Shown: positions 24,831 through 32,552 of the stretch, in pieces
Layout of the letters: every line of letters starts with the position of its first letter
How positions within the stretch are numbered: the first letter of the stretch is position 1
Assembly: GCF_019219825.1 (NCBI RefSeq)
Contig: NZ_JAHUXH010000012.1
Span: 1-64,000 of the forward strand
From: Streptomyces sp. TRM70350
GTDB lineage: Bacteria > Actinomycetota > Actinomycetes > Streptomycetales > Streptomycetaceae
Length of the DNA: 64,000 nucleotides
Direction: 5' to 3'
The notes under the pieces: model-generated
Databases searched by the model: none
Seen by the model: the letters and a program-made list of their open reading frames with translations, nothing else
Told to the model about the DNA's origin: nothing
Position numbers and translations under genes: made by a program

Positions 24831-25664
24831 GTGTCCGTGAACGGCAGCCTCCAGACGTTGACCCCGTCCGGCATGGGGGCACTCATACCGTGGAGCTCAG
24901 ACGGCTCCGACGGCACCATCCCGGAACTCGCCCAGCGGGCCAAGCAGGCCGCGCTGCAGCGCGGATGCACCCTCGTCCGGGGCCTGACGCTGGACGAGGA
25001 CGCCTTCAAACTGCTGGTCCGCTCGCTGGGCGACACCGCGGACCACAGGTTCGGCGAGGGCCAGGCCGATCTGCTCAAGCTCAACGCCTCCCGCGAGGAG
25101 GGCAAGGTCGTCACCGGCCGCGGCCCGCTGCCACTGCACACGGACGGTCTGCTGGTGGGGTCGCGGGTGGACCTGATCATCCTGTACGCGGCGGAGTTCT
25201 CCGACGCCCCCGGCTCCGGTGAGACGTACGTCAGCGACCAGCTCACCGCCTGGCAGGAGATGCCCGGGCATCTGCGCCGCGTGCTGGACGAGTACGAGAT
25301 CGAGTACCTGGTCACGGAGCGCGGGTACTTCCCGACGGTCCCCGAGGACTGGTACGCGATCCCCGCCACCCGCGACTACGGCCGCGTCAGGTCCCTGAAC
25401 CTGGCGACCGCCTTTCCGCCCGACGTCACCCTCCGCTCCTGGGACGTGCGGGTCAAGGGCATGGAACCCGGGCTGTCCGACCGGTTCTTCGCCGAGCTGG
25501 ACGCCTTCCTGCGGTCCGAGCGGTACGCGTACACCCACCGGTGGGAGGTCGGCGACCTGCTGATCATCGACAACCAGCGGACCCTGCACGGCCGGACCGC
25601 CATCAGCCCCGGCGGCACCCGCGTCCTCTTCCGCGGCCAGCTGACCCTCTCCGACACTCCGTAG
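24831..25664 (+). CDS. CarC-like Fe(II)/2-oxoglutarate oxygenase (carbapenem synthase homologue)
   Basis: 277 residues. The iron triad is H103-x-D105 (LPLHTDG) and H253 (RTLHGRT), with the 2-oxoglutarate Arg near R264. Much of the protein can be lined up with CarC as I remember it: KVVTGRG before the HxD, LYAAE, QEMPxHLxRVL, ERGYF and GDLLIIDNQR. The iron ligands fall at nearly the same positions as CarC H101/D103/H251. CarC performs C5 epimerisation and C2/C3 desaturation of a carbapenam. At the position of CarC Tyr165, the proposed hydrogen donor for epimerisation, this protein has Phe167. It sits directly after the carrier gene and upstream of CarB- and CarA-like genes. The start GTG at 24831 follows GAGAGGGA. 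Confidence 0.88.
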   Translation: MSVNGSLQTLTPSGMGALIPWSSDGSDGTIPELAQRAKQAALQRGCTLVRGLTLDEDAFKLLVRSLGDTADHRFGEGQADLLKLNASREEGKVVTGRGPLPLHTDGLLVGSRVDLIILYAAEFSDAPGSGETYVSDQLTAWQEMPGHLRRVLDEYEIEYLVTERGYFPTVPEDWYAIPATRDYGRVRSLNLATAFPPDVTLRSWDVRVKGMEPGLSDRFFAELDAFLRSERYAYTHRWEVGDLLIIDNQRTLHGRTAISPGGTRVLFRGQLTLSDTP

Positions 25665-25718
25665 CCCCAACCCCACTCCCGCCCATCTCCACAGGCGCCC
25701 GTCTCCACAGGAGCCGAC

Positions 25719-26231
25719 ATGCTCAAGCCCCGCCAGCCCGTGCCCGCCCTCGACGTCCCGCTGGCCGACGGCGGCCGCTGGGTGCTCGCCGAGCAGCGCC
25801 CCGACCGTTTCAGCCTGGTGGTCTTCTACCGGGGCGTGCACTGCCCGATGTGCAAGGCGTACGTGACCCAGCTCGACTCCCTCGTCGACAGCCTGACCGA
25901 GGTCGGCGTGACCTCCGTCCTCGCGGTGAGCGGGGACGACGAGGGCCGGGCCCGGCGGGCCGTCGACGAGTGGGAGATCAGCCGCGTCCCCCTCGGCTAC
26001 GGACTGAGCCCCGAGTCGATGCGGGAATGGGGGCTGTACCGCTCGAAGGCCATCAAGGAAGGCCAGCCGAACGAGTTCAGTGAGCCCGGCCTGTTCATCG
26101 TCCGCCCGGACGGCACGCTGTACGCGTCGGTGCTGGGCACCCTGCCGTTCCTGCGGCCGCACCTCGACGAGGTCGTGGAGACCATCCGCTGGGTCAACGA
26201 ACACGACTACCCGGCACGGGGCGAGCTGTGA
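25719..26231 (+). CDS. Peroxiredoxin-like (AhpC/TSA) protein with CPMC motif
   Basis: A 170-residue thioredoxin-fold protein of the AhpC/TSA group, with VVFYRGVHCPMCKAYV giving Cys42 and Cys45 as CxxC. The usual peroxiredoxin PxxxT/SxxC context is not kept, so it may be a thiol-disulfide oxidoreductase rather than a peroxidase. Its stop overlaps the rhodanese start. Set between the CarC-like and CarB-like genes, it may handle a sulfur intermediate or protect a thiol product (inference). Confidence 0.85.
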   Translation: MLKPRQPVPALDVPLADGGRWVLAEQRPDRFSLVVFYRGVHCPMCKAYVTQLDSLVDSLTEVGVTSVLAVSGDDEGRARRAVDEWEISRVPLGYGLSPESMREWGLYRSKAIKEGQPNEFSEPGLFIVRPDGTLYASVLGTLPFLRPHLDEVVETIRWVNEHDYPARGEL

Positions 26232-26593
26232 GCCCCGGCGACGGCACCTCGCCCGTGCCCGAGGCGTCCGGCTTCGCCGTCACGCCCGAGCAGCTCAAGG
26301 AGATGCTCGACCGGGACGACGCGATCGATCTCATCGACATCCGTGAGCCCTACGAGTGGGACATCGTCCGCATCCCCGGCGCACGGCTCGTGCCCATGGG
26401 GCAGTGGCTGAGCGGGGAGGCCCTGCCCAGCCTGCGCCGGGACCTGCGGCCCGTCTTCTACTGCCGGACCGGCGTCCGCACGCTCGACGTCCTCGCCGTG
26501 GCGCGGCGGGCCGGGTACGCCGACGCCGTCCACCTGGAAGGCGGAGTCGTGGCCTGGGCGAACCGGATCGACCCCAGCCTCCCGGTCTACTGA
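26228..26593 (+). CDS. Single-domain rhodanese-like sulfurtransferase
   Basis: A 121-residue rhodanese domain with IDIREPYEWDIVRIPGA and the active loop C79-RTGVR in FYCRTGVRT. It resembles the C-terminal rhodanese domains of MoeZ-like proteins, which carry persulfide sulfur to activated carrier-protein C-termini. The GTG start at 26228 overlaps the previous stop (GTGA), so the thioredoxin-fold and rhodanese proteins are made together. A sulfurtransferase inside a cysteine-NRPS/beta-lactam cluster suggests sulfur delivery or persulfide handling. Confidence 0.88.
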   Translation: MSPGDGTSPVPEASGFAVTPEQLKEMLDRDDAIDLIDIREPYEWDIVRIPGARLVPMGQWLSGEALPSLRRDLRPVFYCRTGVRTLDVLAVARRAGYADAVHLEGGVVAWANRIDPSLPVY

Positions 26594-26667
26594 CCCGGCT
26601 CCGCGCCGCCGCACGAACGTTCCATACACCGCTTCGCACACGAACAACAAGAATTCGGGAGAACGTG

Positions 26668-27447
26668 ATGTCAACCACCGACGCCGTGACGGCGAGCATG
26701 GAATGCGAGATCCTGCCGGGCGGGGTCGCTCGGGTGGAGTTCTCGCAGGCGCACGAGCAGAACCCGTTCAGCCGGGCGCGGATGCGCGAACTGAGCGCGC
26801 TGATGCACACGCTGGACGCCGACGACGACGTGGCGTCGATCGTCCTGTACGGCGGTGCCGGCCGCTCCTTCGGGGCCGGCGGGGACTTCCACGAGGTCTC
26901 GGAGTTCTCCGGTGGCGACGAGGTCGACGCCTGGATCGACGACATCACGGACCTCTACAGCACCATCGCCGGGATATCGAAGCCCGTCGTGGCGGCCATC
27001 GACGGCTATGCCATCGGAGTCGGCCTGCAGATCGCCCTCTGCTGCGACCTGCGCATCGGCAGCCGGGCCGCGACGCTGGTCATGCCCGAGTTCCGGGTCG
27101 GCATCGCCTGCAACTTCGGTGGTTACATGCTGGAGGCCGTGGTGGGCCGCAGCGTCATGCAGGAGATGCTCTACACCTGCGCCGAATGGCCCGCCGAGCG
27201 GGCCCTCGCCGACCGTCTGCTCCACGAGGTCACCGACCCCGACGAGCTGCTGGAGCGCGCCCTGGACCGCGCTGGGCGGATCGCCTCGTACACCAGGGCC
27301 GCCGTCCAGTCGACCCGTTCCCGGGTCAACGGCCCGTTCGTCGAGGGTCTCCAGCGGGTCCGGAACGAGGGCAAGCGCTCGCACCGCACCGCGTTCTCGG
27401 CGGGCGAGGCCCAGCAACGCATGCGCCGCGTCATCGGAAAGGCCTGA
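26668..27447 (+). CDS. CarB-like crotonase (carboxymethylproline synthase homologue)
   Basis: 259 residues, crotonase superfamily. It lines up with CarB as I remember it through most of its length: NPFSR, VLYGGAGRSFGAGGDFHEV, the AWIDDITDLY block, KPVVAAIDGYAIGVGLQ and VMPEFRVGIAC, with Glu141 at the position of CarB Glu131. CarB condenses malonyl-CoA with pyrroline-5-carboxylate to carboxymethylproline, the carbapenam precursor. The ATG at 26668 follows GGGAGAA; GTG 26665 is less likely. Position next to a CarA-like synthetase supports a beta-lactam precursor role, though the acyl donor may differ from malonyl-CoA. Confidence 0.87.
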   Translation: MSTTDAVTASMECEILPGGVARVEFSQAHEQNPFSRARMRELSALMHTLDADDDVASIVLYGGAGRSFGAGGDFHEVSEFSGGDEVDAWIDDITDLYSTIAGISKPVVAAIDGYAIGVGLQIALCCDLRIGSRAATLVMPEFRVGIACNFGGYMLEAVVGRSVMQEMLYTCAEWPAERALADRLLHEVTDPDELLERALDRAGRIASYTRAAVQSTRSRVNGPFVEGLQRVRNEGKRSHRTAFSAGEAQQRMRRVIGKA

Positions 27448-27452
27448 ACCAC

Positions 27453-28880
27453 ATGACTCCGCTGAGCAAGTGGTGCGTGGTCGGCAACGTGCCGATACCG
27501 GACCTGGCCCCGCTCGCCCGAAGCGCCGACCTCGACGGCCTGCGCGTCTACTACCGGGGACCCGACGACGCCGTACTCCCCGACGGGCCCTTCGCCCTGG
27601 ACGTACGGACCCTGACCCTTCATCAGGGCGCACGGCACGAGGACCATCGCTCCTTCCTGCGCGTCGAGCCGGAGACGGTCACCGTCCGCGTCTCCCCGCT
27701 CAACGAGGATCCGGTCTACTACGCGGTCAACCGGCTGCGGGGCCTGTTCGCCTACTTCACGGACCTCCTCCTCGCCCCGCTCGTCCTGCCCGCTCTCGGC
27801 AGGTCCGTCGAGTTCACGCGCACGTCCCCCGGCCACGGGACGGACACGCCGCTGCTCGGCGTCAGCCGGCTGCCGTACGGCGTCCTGACCCGGACGCGGC
27901 TGCTGGGCGGGACGTGGCTGACGGACGCGAGCGACGAGTACGACCCTCTCGCCGGCTTTCGCGCGCCCCACCGGGACGACCCGCTCGCCGCCGGAGAGGC
28001 CCAGATCAAGGCGCTGACGGCGGAGATCGAACGGGTCGACAGGGCCACGCCCGACGGGACCCGCTACGCCACCCTGCTGTCGGGCGGCATCGACTCCGGG
28101 ACGGTGACGTACCTGGCGGCGGCGTCGGGGCTGTCCGTCACCCCGTACAGCGTGGGCACTCCCTGGGGCGACGAGCTGGCGGACGCCGCCGAGTTGTGCG
28201 CGGAGCTGGGCATCGGTCTGGAGCCCGTGCACCTGACCGAGGAGCAGATCGTGGCGTCCATCCCGGAGGCCGTCCGCTGGCTGGGCGTGACCGAGCCCGA
28301 GGTGGTCGAGGTGGCGCTGACGGCCACAACGGTGCAGCGGCTCGGGGCGGTCCCCGAGGACCGGGTGCTGCTGACGGGATACGGGAGCGATCTGATCAAC
28401 GCGGGCCTCTACCGGCCGTACGACCACCGGGACGAACTGATCGAGCAGGTCCTCACCGCCGTCGACCGCACCCGGTACAGCAACGAGCTGTCCAACCGGA
28501 TGCCGCTGGCGTACGGCACCACCACGCACCACCCGTTCTGGTCCTGGCCCGTGATGCGGGTCGCCCTGGAGACCGCGCCCGAGTGCAAGGTCAGGGAGGG
28601 ACGCGAGAAGTACCATCTGCGGGCCGCGATGGGCACCCGGCTCCCCGAGCCGATCGCCTGGCGCAGGAAGATCGCCGTGCACCACGGCGGGGGCCTGCAG
28701 CAGGGGGTGATCCGCCGTCTGGAGAAGGAGACGGGCACCGAGGAGCGGGGGCGGTTCTACGCCGCCTGCTTCGCGGAGCTGGTGCTCCGGGCGGCCGGGG
28801 GCGAGCTGGAGCCCGCCGACCCCTGGTCCCTGTTCGAGGCGGCGGTACGCCGGGTGCGGGACGGGGCCGACGGGCGGTGA
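27453..28880 (+). CDS. CarA-like beta-lactam synthetase (carbapenam synthetase homologue)
   Basis: 475 residues, asparagine-synthetase superfamily. The N-terminal ~170 residues are a degenerate amidotransferase domain without a nucleophilic Cys near the start, as in beta-lactam synthetases. The ATP pyrophosphatase loop is S210-GGIDS. The Tyr-Glu dyad that marks beta-lactam-forming members is present as Y310 (LTGYGSD) and E345 (YSNELS), with the same 35-residue spacing as CarA Y345/E380. The catalytic Lys is K406 in WRRKIAVHHG. THHPFWSWPV also matches CarA. It should adenylate a beta-amino acid carboxylate and close a four-membered lactam. It is the last gene of the run and starts 5 bp after the crotonase stop. 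Confidence 0.9.
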   Translation: MTPLSKWCVVGNVPIPDLAPLARSADLDGLRVYYRGPDDAVLPDGPFALDVRTLTLHQGARHEDHRSFLRVEPETVTVRVSPLNEDPVYYAVNRLRGLFAYFTDLLLAPLVLPALGRSVEFTRTSPGHGTDTPLLGVSRLPYGVLTRTRLLGGTWLTDASDEYDPLAGFRAPHRDDPLAAGEAQIKALTAEIERVDRATPDGTRYATLLSGGIDSGTVTYLAAASGLSVTPYSVGTPWGDELADAAELCAELGIGLEPVHLTEEQIVASIPEAVRWLGVTEPEVVEVALTATTVQRLGAVPEDRVLLTGYGSDLINAGLYRPYDHRDELIEQVLTAVDRTRYSNELSNRMPLAYGTTTHHPFWSWPVMRVALETAPECKVREGREKYHLRAAMGTRLPEPIAWRRKIAVHHGGGLQQGVIRRLEKETGTEERGRFYAACFAELVLRAAGGELEPADPWSLFEAAVRRVRDGADGR

Positions 28881-28907
28881 ACGGCTCGTGCGCGGCCGGT
28901 GGGCGGG

Positions 28908-30068
28908 TCAGGTGGTGTAGTCGGCGTTGATCTTGACGTACCCCTCGGTGAGGTCGCAGCCGTAGACGGTGAAGGCGCCGTCGGCGATGCCGAGATCGAC
29001 GCGGATGACGATCTCGTCACCGGCGAGGTACCGCGCGGCCTGCTCCAGCAGCTCGTCGCTCGGCTCCTCGGGGTGCATCAGGAGGTCGTCGTACTGGATG
29101 CGGACGCGGTGCGGCTCGATGTCGGTCTCGTCGTCGAGCTTGCCGATGGCCATCGCGACCCGGCCCCAGTTGGGGTCGGCGCCGTGCACGGCGGTCTTGA
29201 CCAGGGGGGAGTTGACCACGCTCTTGCCCACCCGCTTGGCCTGGGCGTCGTCCCGAGCCCCGGTGACCTGCACCTCGATGAGCTTGCTGGCGCCCTCGCC
29301 GTCGGAGGCGATGTCGCGCACGAGGTGCAGGGCCACGTCGTACAGGGCCCGCTCGAAGTCGGCGAGGTCCACCGGGCCGGCGAGGCCGTTGGCGAAGATA
29401 GCGGCGGTGTCACTGGTCGACGTGTCCGTGTCGATGCTCAGCGCGTTGAACGTACGGTCCATCACTCGCCGGAAGACGGCGTCGAGTTCGGCGGCGGGGA
29501 TGTCCGCGTCGGTGAAGAAGAAGGTCAGCAGGGTGGCCATGTTCGGCTCGATCATGCCGACGCCCTTGGCGATGCCCGTGACGACGGCGTCACCGCAGGG
29601 CGCGCTGACGTACTTGGGGCGGGTGTCGGTGGTCATGATCGCCTTGGCGGCCGCCGCGTAGTCCGCCTCGGGGAACGGCCAGGCCAGGGCGGACAGGCCC
29701 GAGCGGATGTTCTCCATGGGGTACGGGCGGCCGATCACGCCGGTGGAGCCGATCACCAGCTCCTCGGGGTCGATCCCGACGATCTCGGCGACCCGCCGGC
29801 GCATCTCGGCGGCGTTCTCCGCGCCGATGCGACCGGTGGCCACATTGGCGTTGCGTGACAGGACGACCATGCCACGGGCGCGCTGTTGGGGCGCCGCTTC
29901 ACGGCTGAGCACGACGCTCGGGCCCGCGAAGCGGGACCGGGTGAACACCGCCGCCGACCGGGCAGGCACCTCGGAGACGACCACCGCGAAGTCGTCCTCG
30001 AGGTCTTTGAGCCCCATGTTCTTGGTGATGCTCCGGAAACCCCGCGGGGCCTTTGCCGTCGCCTGCAC
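28908..30068 (-). CDS. OAT2-like ornithine acetyltransferase (ArgJ family)
   Basis: 386 residues from the GTG at 30068, which has AGGAGGT 9 nt upstream. It is an N-terminal-nucleophile hydrolase-type acetyltransferase: STGVIG supplies the oxyanion hole and EPNMATLL holds the autoproteolytic A178/T179 site. Segments such as FTRSRFAGPSVVL, VVLSRNANVATG, MTTDTRPK and the C-terminal YGCDLTEGYVKINADYTT fit the clavulanic-acid-cluster OAT2 much better than primary ArgJ. It would move acetyl groups between ornithine and glutamate. It lies tail-to-tail with the beta-lactam synthetase, 27 bp away, and may help supply ornithine or glutamate semialdehyde to the pathway. Confidence 0.9.
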   Translation of the reverse strand: MQATAKAPRGFRSITKNMGLKDLEDDFAVVVSEVPARSAAVFTRSRFAGPSVVLSREAAPQQRARGMVVLSRNANVATGRIGAENAAEMRRRVAEIVGIDPEELVIGSTGVIGRPYPMENIRSGLSALAWPFPEADYAAAAKAIMTTDTRPKYVSAPCGDAVVTGIAKGVGMIEPNMATLLTFFFTDADIPAAELDAVFRRVMDRTFNALSIDTDTSTSDTAAIFANGLAGPVDLADFERALYDVALHLVRDIASDGEGASKLIEVQVTGARDDAQAKRVGKSVVNSPLVKTAVHGADPNWGRVAMAIGKLDDETDIEPHRVRIQYDDLLMHPEEPSDELLEQAARYLAGDEIVIRVDLGIADGAFTVYGCDLTEGYVKINADYTT

Positions 30069-30179
30069 GATCCACCGACCTCCTCCGGCGACCGATCGGC
30101 GCTGCGTCCGGCGCAGCACATCCGGTCCCCGATGAACCAATATGCGGGCTAGCGTATAGATGAAACATGGGGTCGACAA

Positions 30180-30919
30180 GTGCGAGCCCGTACGCCCTCA
30201 CGAACTCTCCGTTCAGCGCCGTTAATTTCAGAACGAATCTACATCTTCCCGGCATCCCGGCATCGCCACACCACCCCACCAAACCCCCGCAGGGTGCATA
30301 GTTATGCCTCCATAGCTCGCGCTCAGATACTGACTGAGCTGGGGTTCCGGTGGAACCGTCTTGCTTACTCCGCGTAGTGTCAGCGGCTCAGAGGTTACGC
30401 TTACTCGGCCCTGCTCAGGTTCCACCAGGTTCCCATCGGTCCCGGAAACGACCGGCAGACATCCAACAGGCGGCAGGGCAGTCTGCTGAACACCGTGAAT
30501 CCGATGAGCCAGGAGTTCCGAACAGAAGAGCTTCACACCGGCATTGGGATGAGAGATGTCCGGCCCCCTTCACCTGGGGCGGAGCCGATGACCATTGTCG
30601 CGGGTCAGTCGCGTGGCAGGCGCCACGGAGCCTGTCGGGACAGCTTCCCTGTGCGCTCGGGGCGGGCCGCCTTGATGTAGCGCATCGCGGTCGTGTCGTT
30701 GATGCCGAACGGGCGGATCAGGTGAATGGGGCCTTCCCTCTCGAATGCCTCGTGGAGGATGCGGTCCTGTCGCGTCGGCCGCGGTCCAGCGGTTGATCAA
30801 CAGGTGAGGGTTGCGTGTGGCCGGCCGGCGTCGGTCGGGCGAAGTCGGCGCAGGCCGAGCACCGGTGCCGCCTGGGTGCCACGAACCAGCACTCGCACGA
30901 CGTGCAGGACCGCGGTGTC
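30180..30919. other. Gene-poor stretch upstream of the OAT2-like gene
   Basis: No convincing gene. The GC content falls locally around 30.2-30.3 kb, where the promoter of the minus-strand OAT2-like gene should lie. On the minus strand at about 30.62-30.73 kb, INDTTAMRYIKAARPERTGK resembles the end of a recombinase/integrase-type protein, but it is too short and isolated to call. Confidence 0.4.
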
Positions 30920-30924
30920 GGATC

Positions 30925-31077
30925 ATGAACGCCCGAACCGGCGACCAACTCCCCGACTGGCTCGACAAGGCACATGCCACCGACCTGCCCGAGCTGGTGT
31001 CGTTCGTGAATGGGATCAGGAGTGATCAGGTGGCGGTGGCTGCGGGGCGGCCCGTCCGTTGCCAGTACGGACAGTGA
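30925..31077 (+). pseudogene. ISL3-family transposase, C-terminal remnant
   Basis: The frame MNARTGDQLPDWLDKAHATDLPELVSFVNGIRSDQVAVAAG matches the segment of ISL3 transposases that precedes the conserved LPYSSGAVEG box. That box and everything before this segment are missing. It is on the same strand as the N-terminal ISL3 remnant at 7.85-8.03 kb. Confidence 0.65.
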
Positions 31078-31392
31078 CATTACGTCAGCCCAGCACCAAA
31101 ACTGATCCAGAACCACAGATTCGGCCGTTGCCGACACAGGGCTGTACAGGGCGTCTGCCAGCACGCCACGAGGTGTCATGCCCTGCTCGGCTCCGGGCGG
31201 ACGAGGTCGATCGGTCCTCAGTCACTGATCGTGGGCAGGGGCGCAGCACAGGTTCTGGAATCCGGGGCGCAAGCAGCCCGGCCGGGTGCAGAGAGGGTGC
31301 GGAATCCGGCCCGGCCGGGCCACGGCCGAACCTGAGAGCACGCCGGCCGTGCTCTCACGCTACCTACCATCGCGCCGCTTGGGTGGCTTTGG

Positions 31393-31516
31393 CTACGCCG
31401 AGCAACTGTGCTGCGTCGGTGATGATCGCGGCCAGCGGTAACCGAAGGTGGTCCCCTTGATACCGCACGCGGTGCCGGCGCTGCCGCCGCCGATGAACAT
31501 CAGCACGCACGTCACG
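31393..31516 (-). pseudogene. Orphan fragment of a TrkH/KtrB K+ transporter gene
   Basis: The minus strand encodes TCVLMFIGGGSAGTACGIKGTTF and then shifts frame to LPLAAIITDAAQLL. The intact transporter at 35.2-36.6 kb has TCVLMFIGGGSAGTAGGIKVTTFAVLLAAII. The nucleotide match is long across 31475-31516 versus 35668-35709. It is a partial, decayed duplicate of that gene. Confidence 0.7.
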
Positions 31517-31630
31517 GCACGGCGCCTCACCGCACGGGATCCGAGATCGTCGCAGACGTGCAGGGCAAGGGCATGGGCGCGGTGGAGACGGGCAGGGCTG
31601 CGCGAGGACCTGGTCCGGTACAAAGGACAC

Positions 31631-32167
31631 ATGCAGGAGCGAGAGACCGCTGCGGGGGCGACGGACGATGTCGACGTGGTGACCCGTGCGGTGCTGACCG
31701 CGTCGCGGCTGTTGGTGGCGGTCTCCGCCCGCTCCCTCGCCGAGGTCGAGGAGCGGGTGACTCTCCCGCAGTTCCGGATGCTGGTGGTCCTGTCCACGCG
31801 CGGGGCCACCAATCTGGTCACGCTCGCGGATCTGCTGCATGTGGCGCCGTCCACCGCGATGCGGATGGTGGACCGGCTGATCGCGGTCGGCCTCGCCGAG
31901 CGGCGCCTCAACCCCGACAACCGCCGAGAGACCTTCCTGCAGCTCACCGCGGAAGGGCGCCGCACGGTCGAGGACGTCACCGCCCGACGCCGCGCCGAGA
32001 TCGCCGCGATCGTCGAACGGCTCACTCCTACGCAGCGGCTGGCACTCATCGAGGCCCTCGCCGCCTTCAACGAGGCCGGGGGAGAGCCCCTCGCGGCGGC
32101 ACTGGAGGGTGCGGACCCGCACCCACTGGGCTGGCGGGTGGACGTCCCGGTGGCACGCGACCCCTGA
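31631..32167 (+). CDS. MarR-family transcriptional regulator
   Basis: 178 residues with a winged helix-turn-helix: ATNLVTLADLLHVAPSTAMRMVDRLIAVGLAERR and the wing NPDNRRETFLQLTAEG. The ATG at 31631 has AAAGGAC just upstream; a longer frame would extend into the TrkH fragment. Neighbours on both sides are unrelated, so its target is unknown. About 300 bp between it and the following terminator hold no gene I can support. Confidence 0.88.
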   Translation: MQERETAAGATDDVDVVTRAVLTASRLLVAVSARSLAEVEERVTLPQFRMLVVLSTRGATNLVTLADLLHVAPSTAMRMVDRLIAVGLAERRLNPDNRRETFLQLTAEGRRTVEDVTARRRAEIAAIVERLTPTQRLALIEALAAFNEAGGEPLAAALEGADPHPLGWRVDVPVARDP

Positions 32168-32480
32168 CGCACTCGCGGCGGGGCCGGATTCGGGCGCCTG
32201 ATCCCGGCAACGGGGCTGAGGCGTGTGTCTCACAGAACGACGCTGGGGGGTGGATACGCGTATGCGCCGACCGCGGCGACCCTTGCCCACAGCAGAGCCG
32301 CACTTGATGGCGCATCTGCTGCCGTCGCGCGGACAGCCCGGGCGGGCGCACCGTCGTTCTCGATGTGCGGCGCGGCCCGCGGTCCGCGCACCGCACCGGG
32401 ACGGGGCACGTACGGGCCTGGCTGTGCCGCAGCACATTGACCAGGACGAGCTGCCCGGGCCGATCCTGCACCGACATGGC

Positions 32481-32527
32481 GAACGGGCCCGTGCACACCA
32501 AGGCGCGAGGTGTGCACGGGCCCGTTC
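32481..32527 (-). terminator. Strong hairpin terminator of the AGCS symporter gene
   Basis: A perfect 19-bp stem (arm GAACGGGCCCGTGCACACC at 32481-32499, its complement at 32509-32527) with a 9-nt loop, starting 25 bp beyond the symporter stop. No U-run follows, as is common for terminators in high-GC actinobacteria. It may also stop rightward transcription from the MarR side. Confidence 0.75.
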
Positions 32528-32552
32528 AGGAGCCGTGCCGCCGGGGGGACGG

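Noticed and set aside
26668..28880. Ordinary enoyl-CoA hydratase and asparagine synthetase
   Set aside because: The CarB-like segments and the Tyr-Glu dyad with CarA spacing fit the beta-lactam enzymes better.
30350..31180. Several 60-150-codon frames on both strands
   Set aside because: No domains, no ribosome-binding sites and mutual overlap; only the ISL3 fragment is recognisable.
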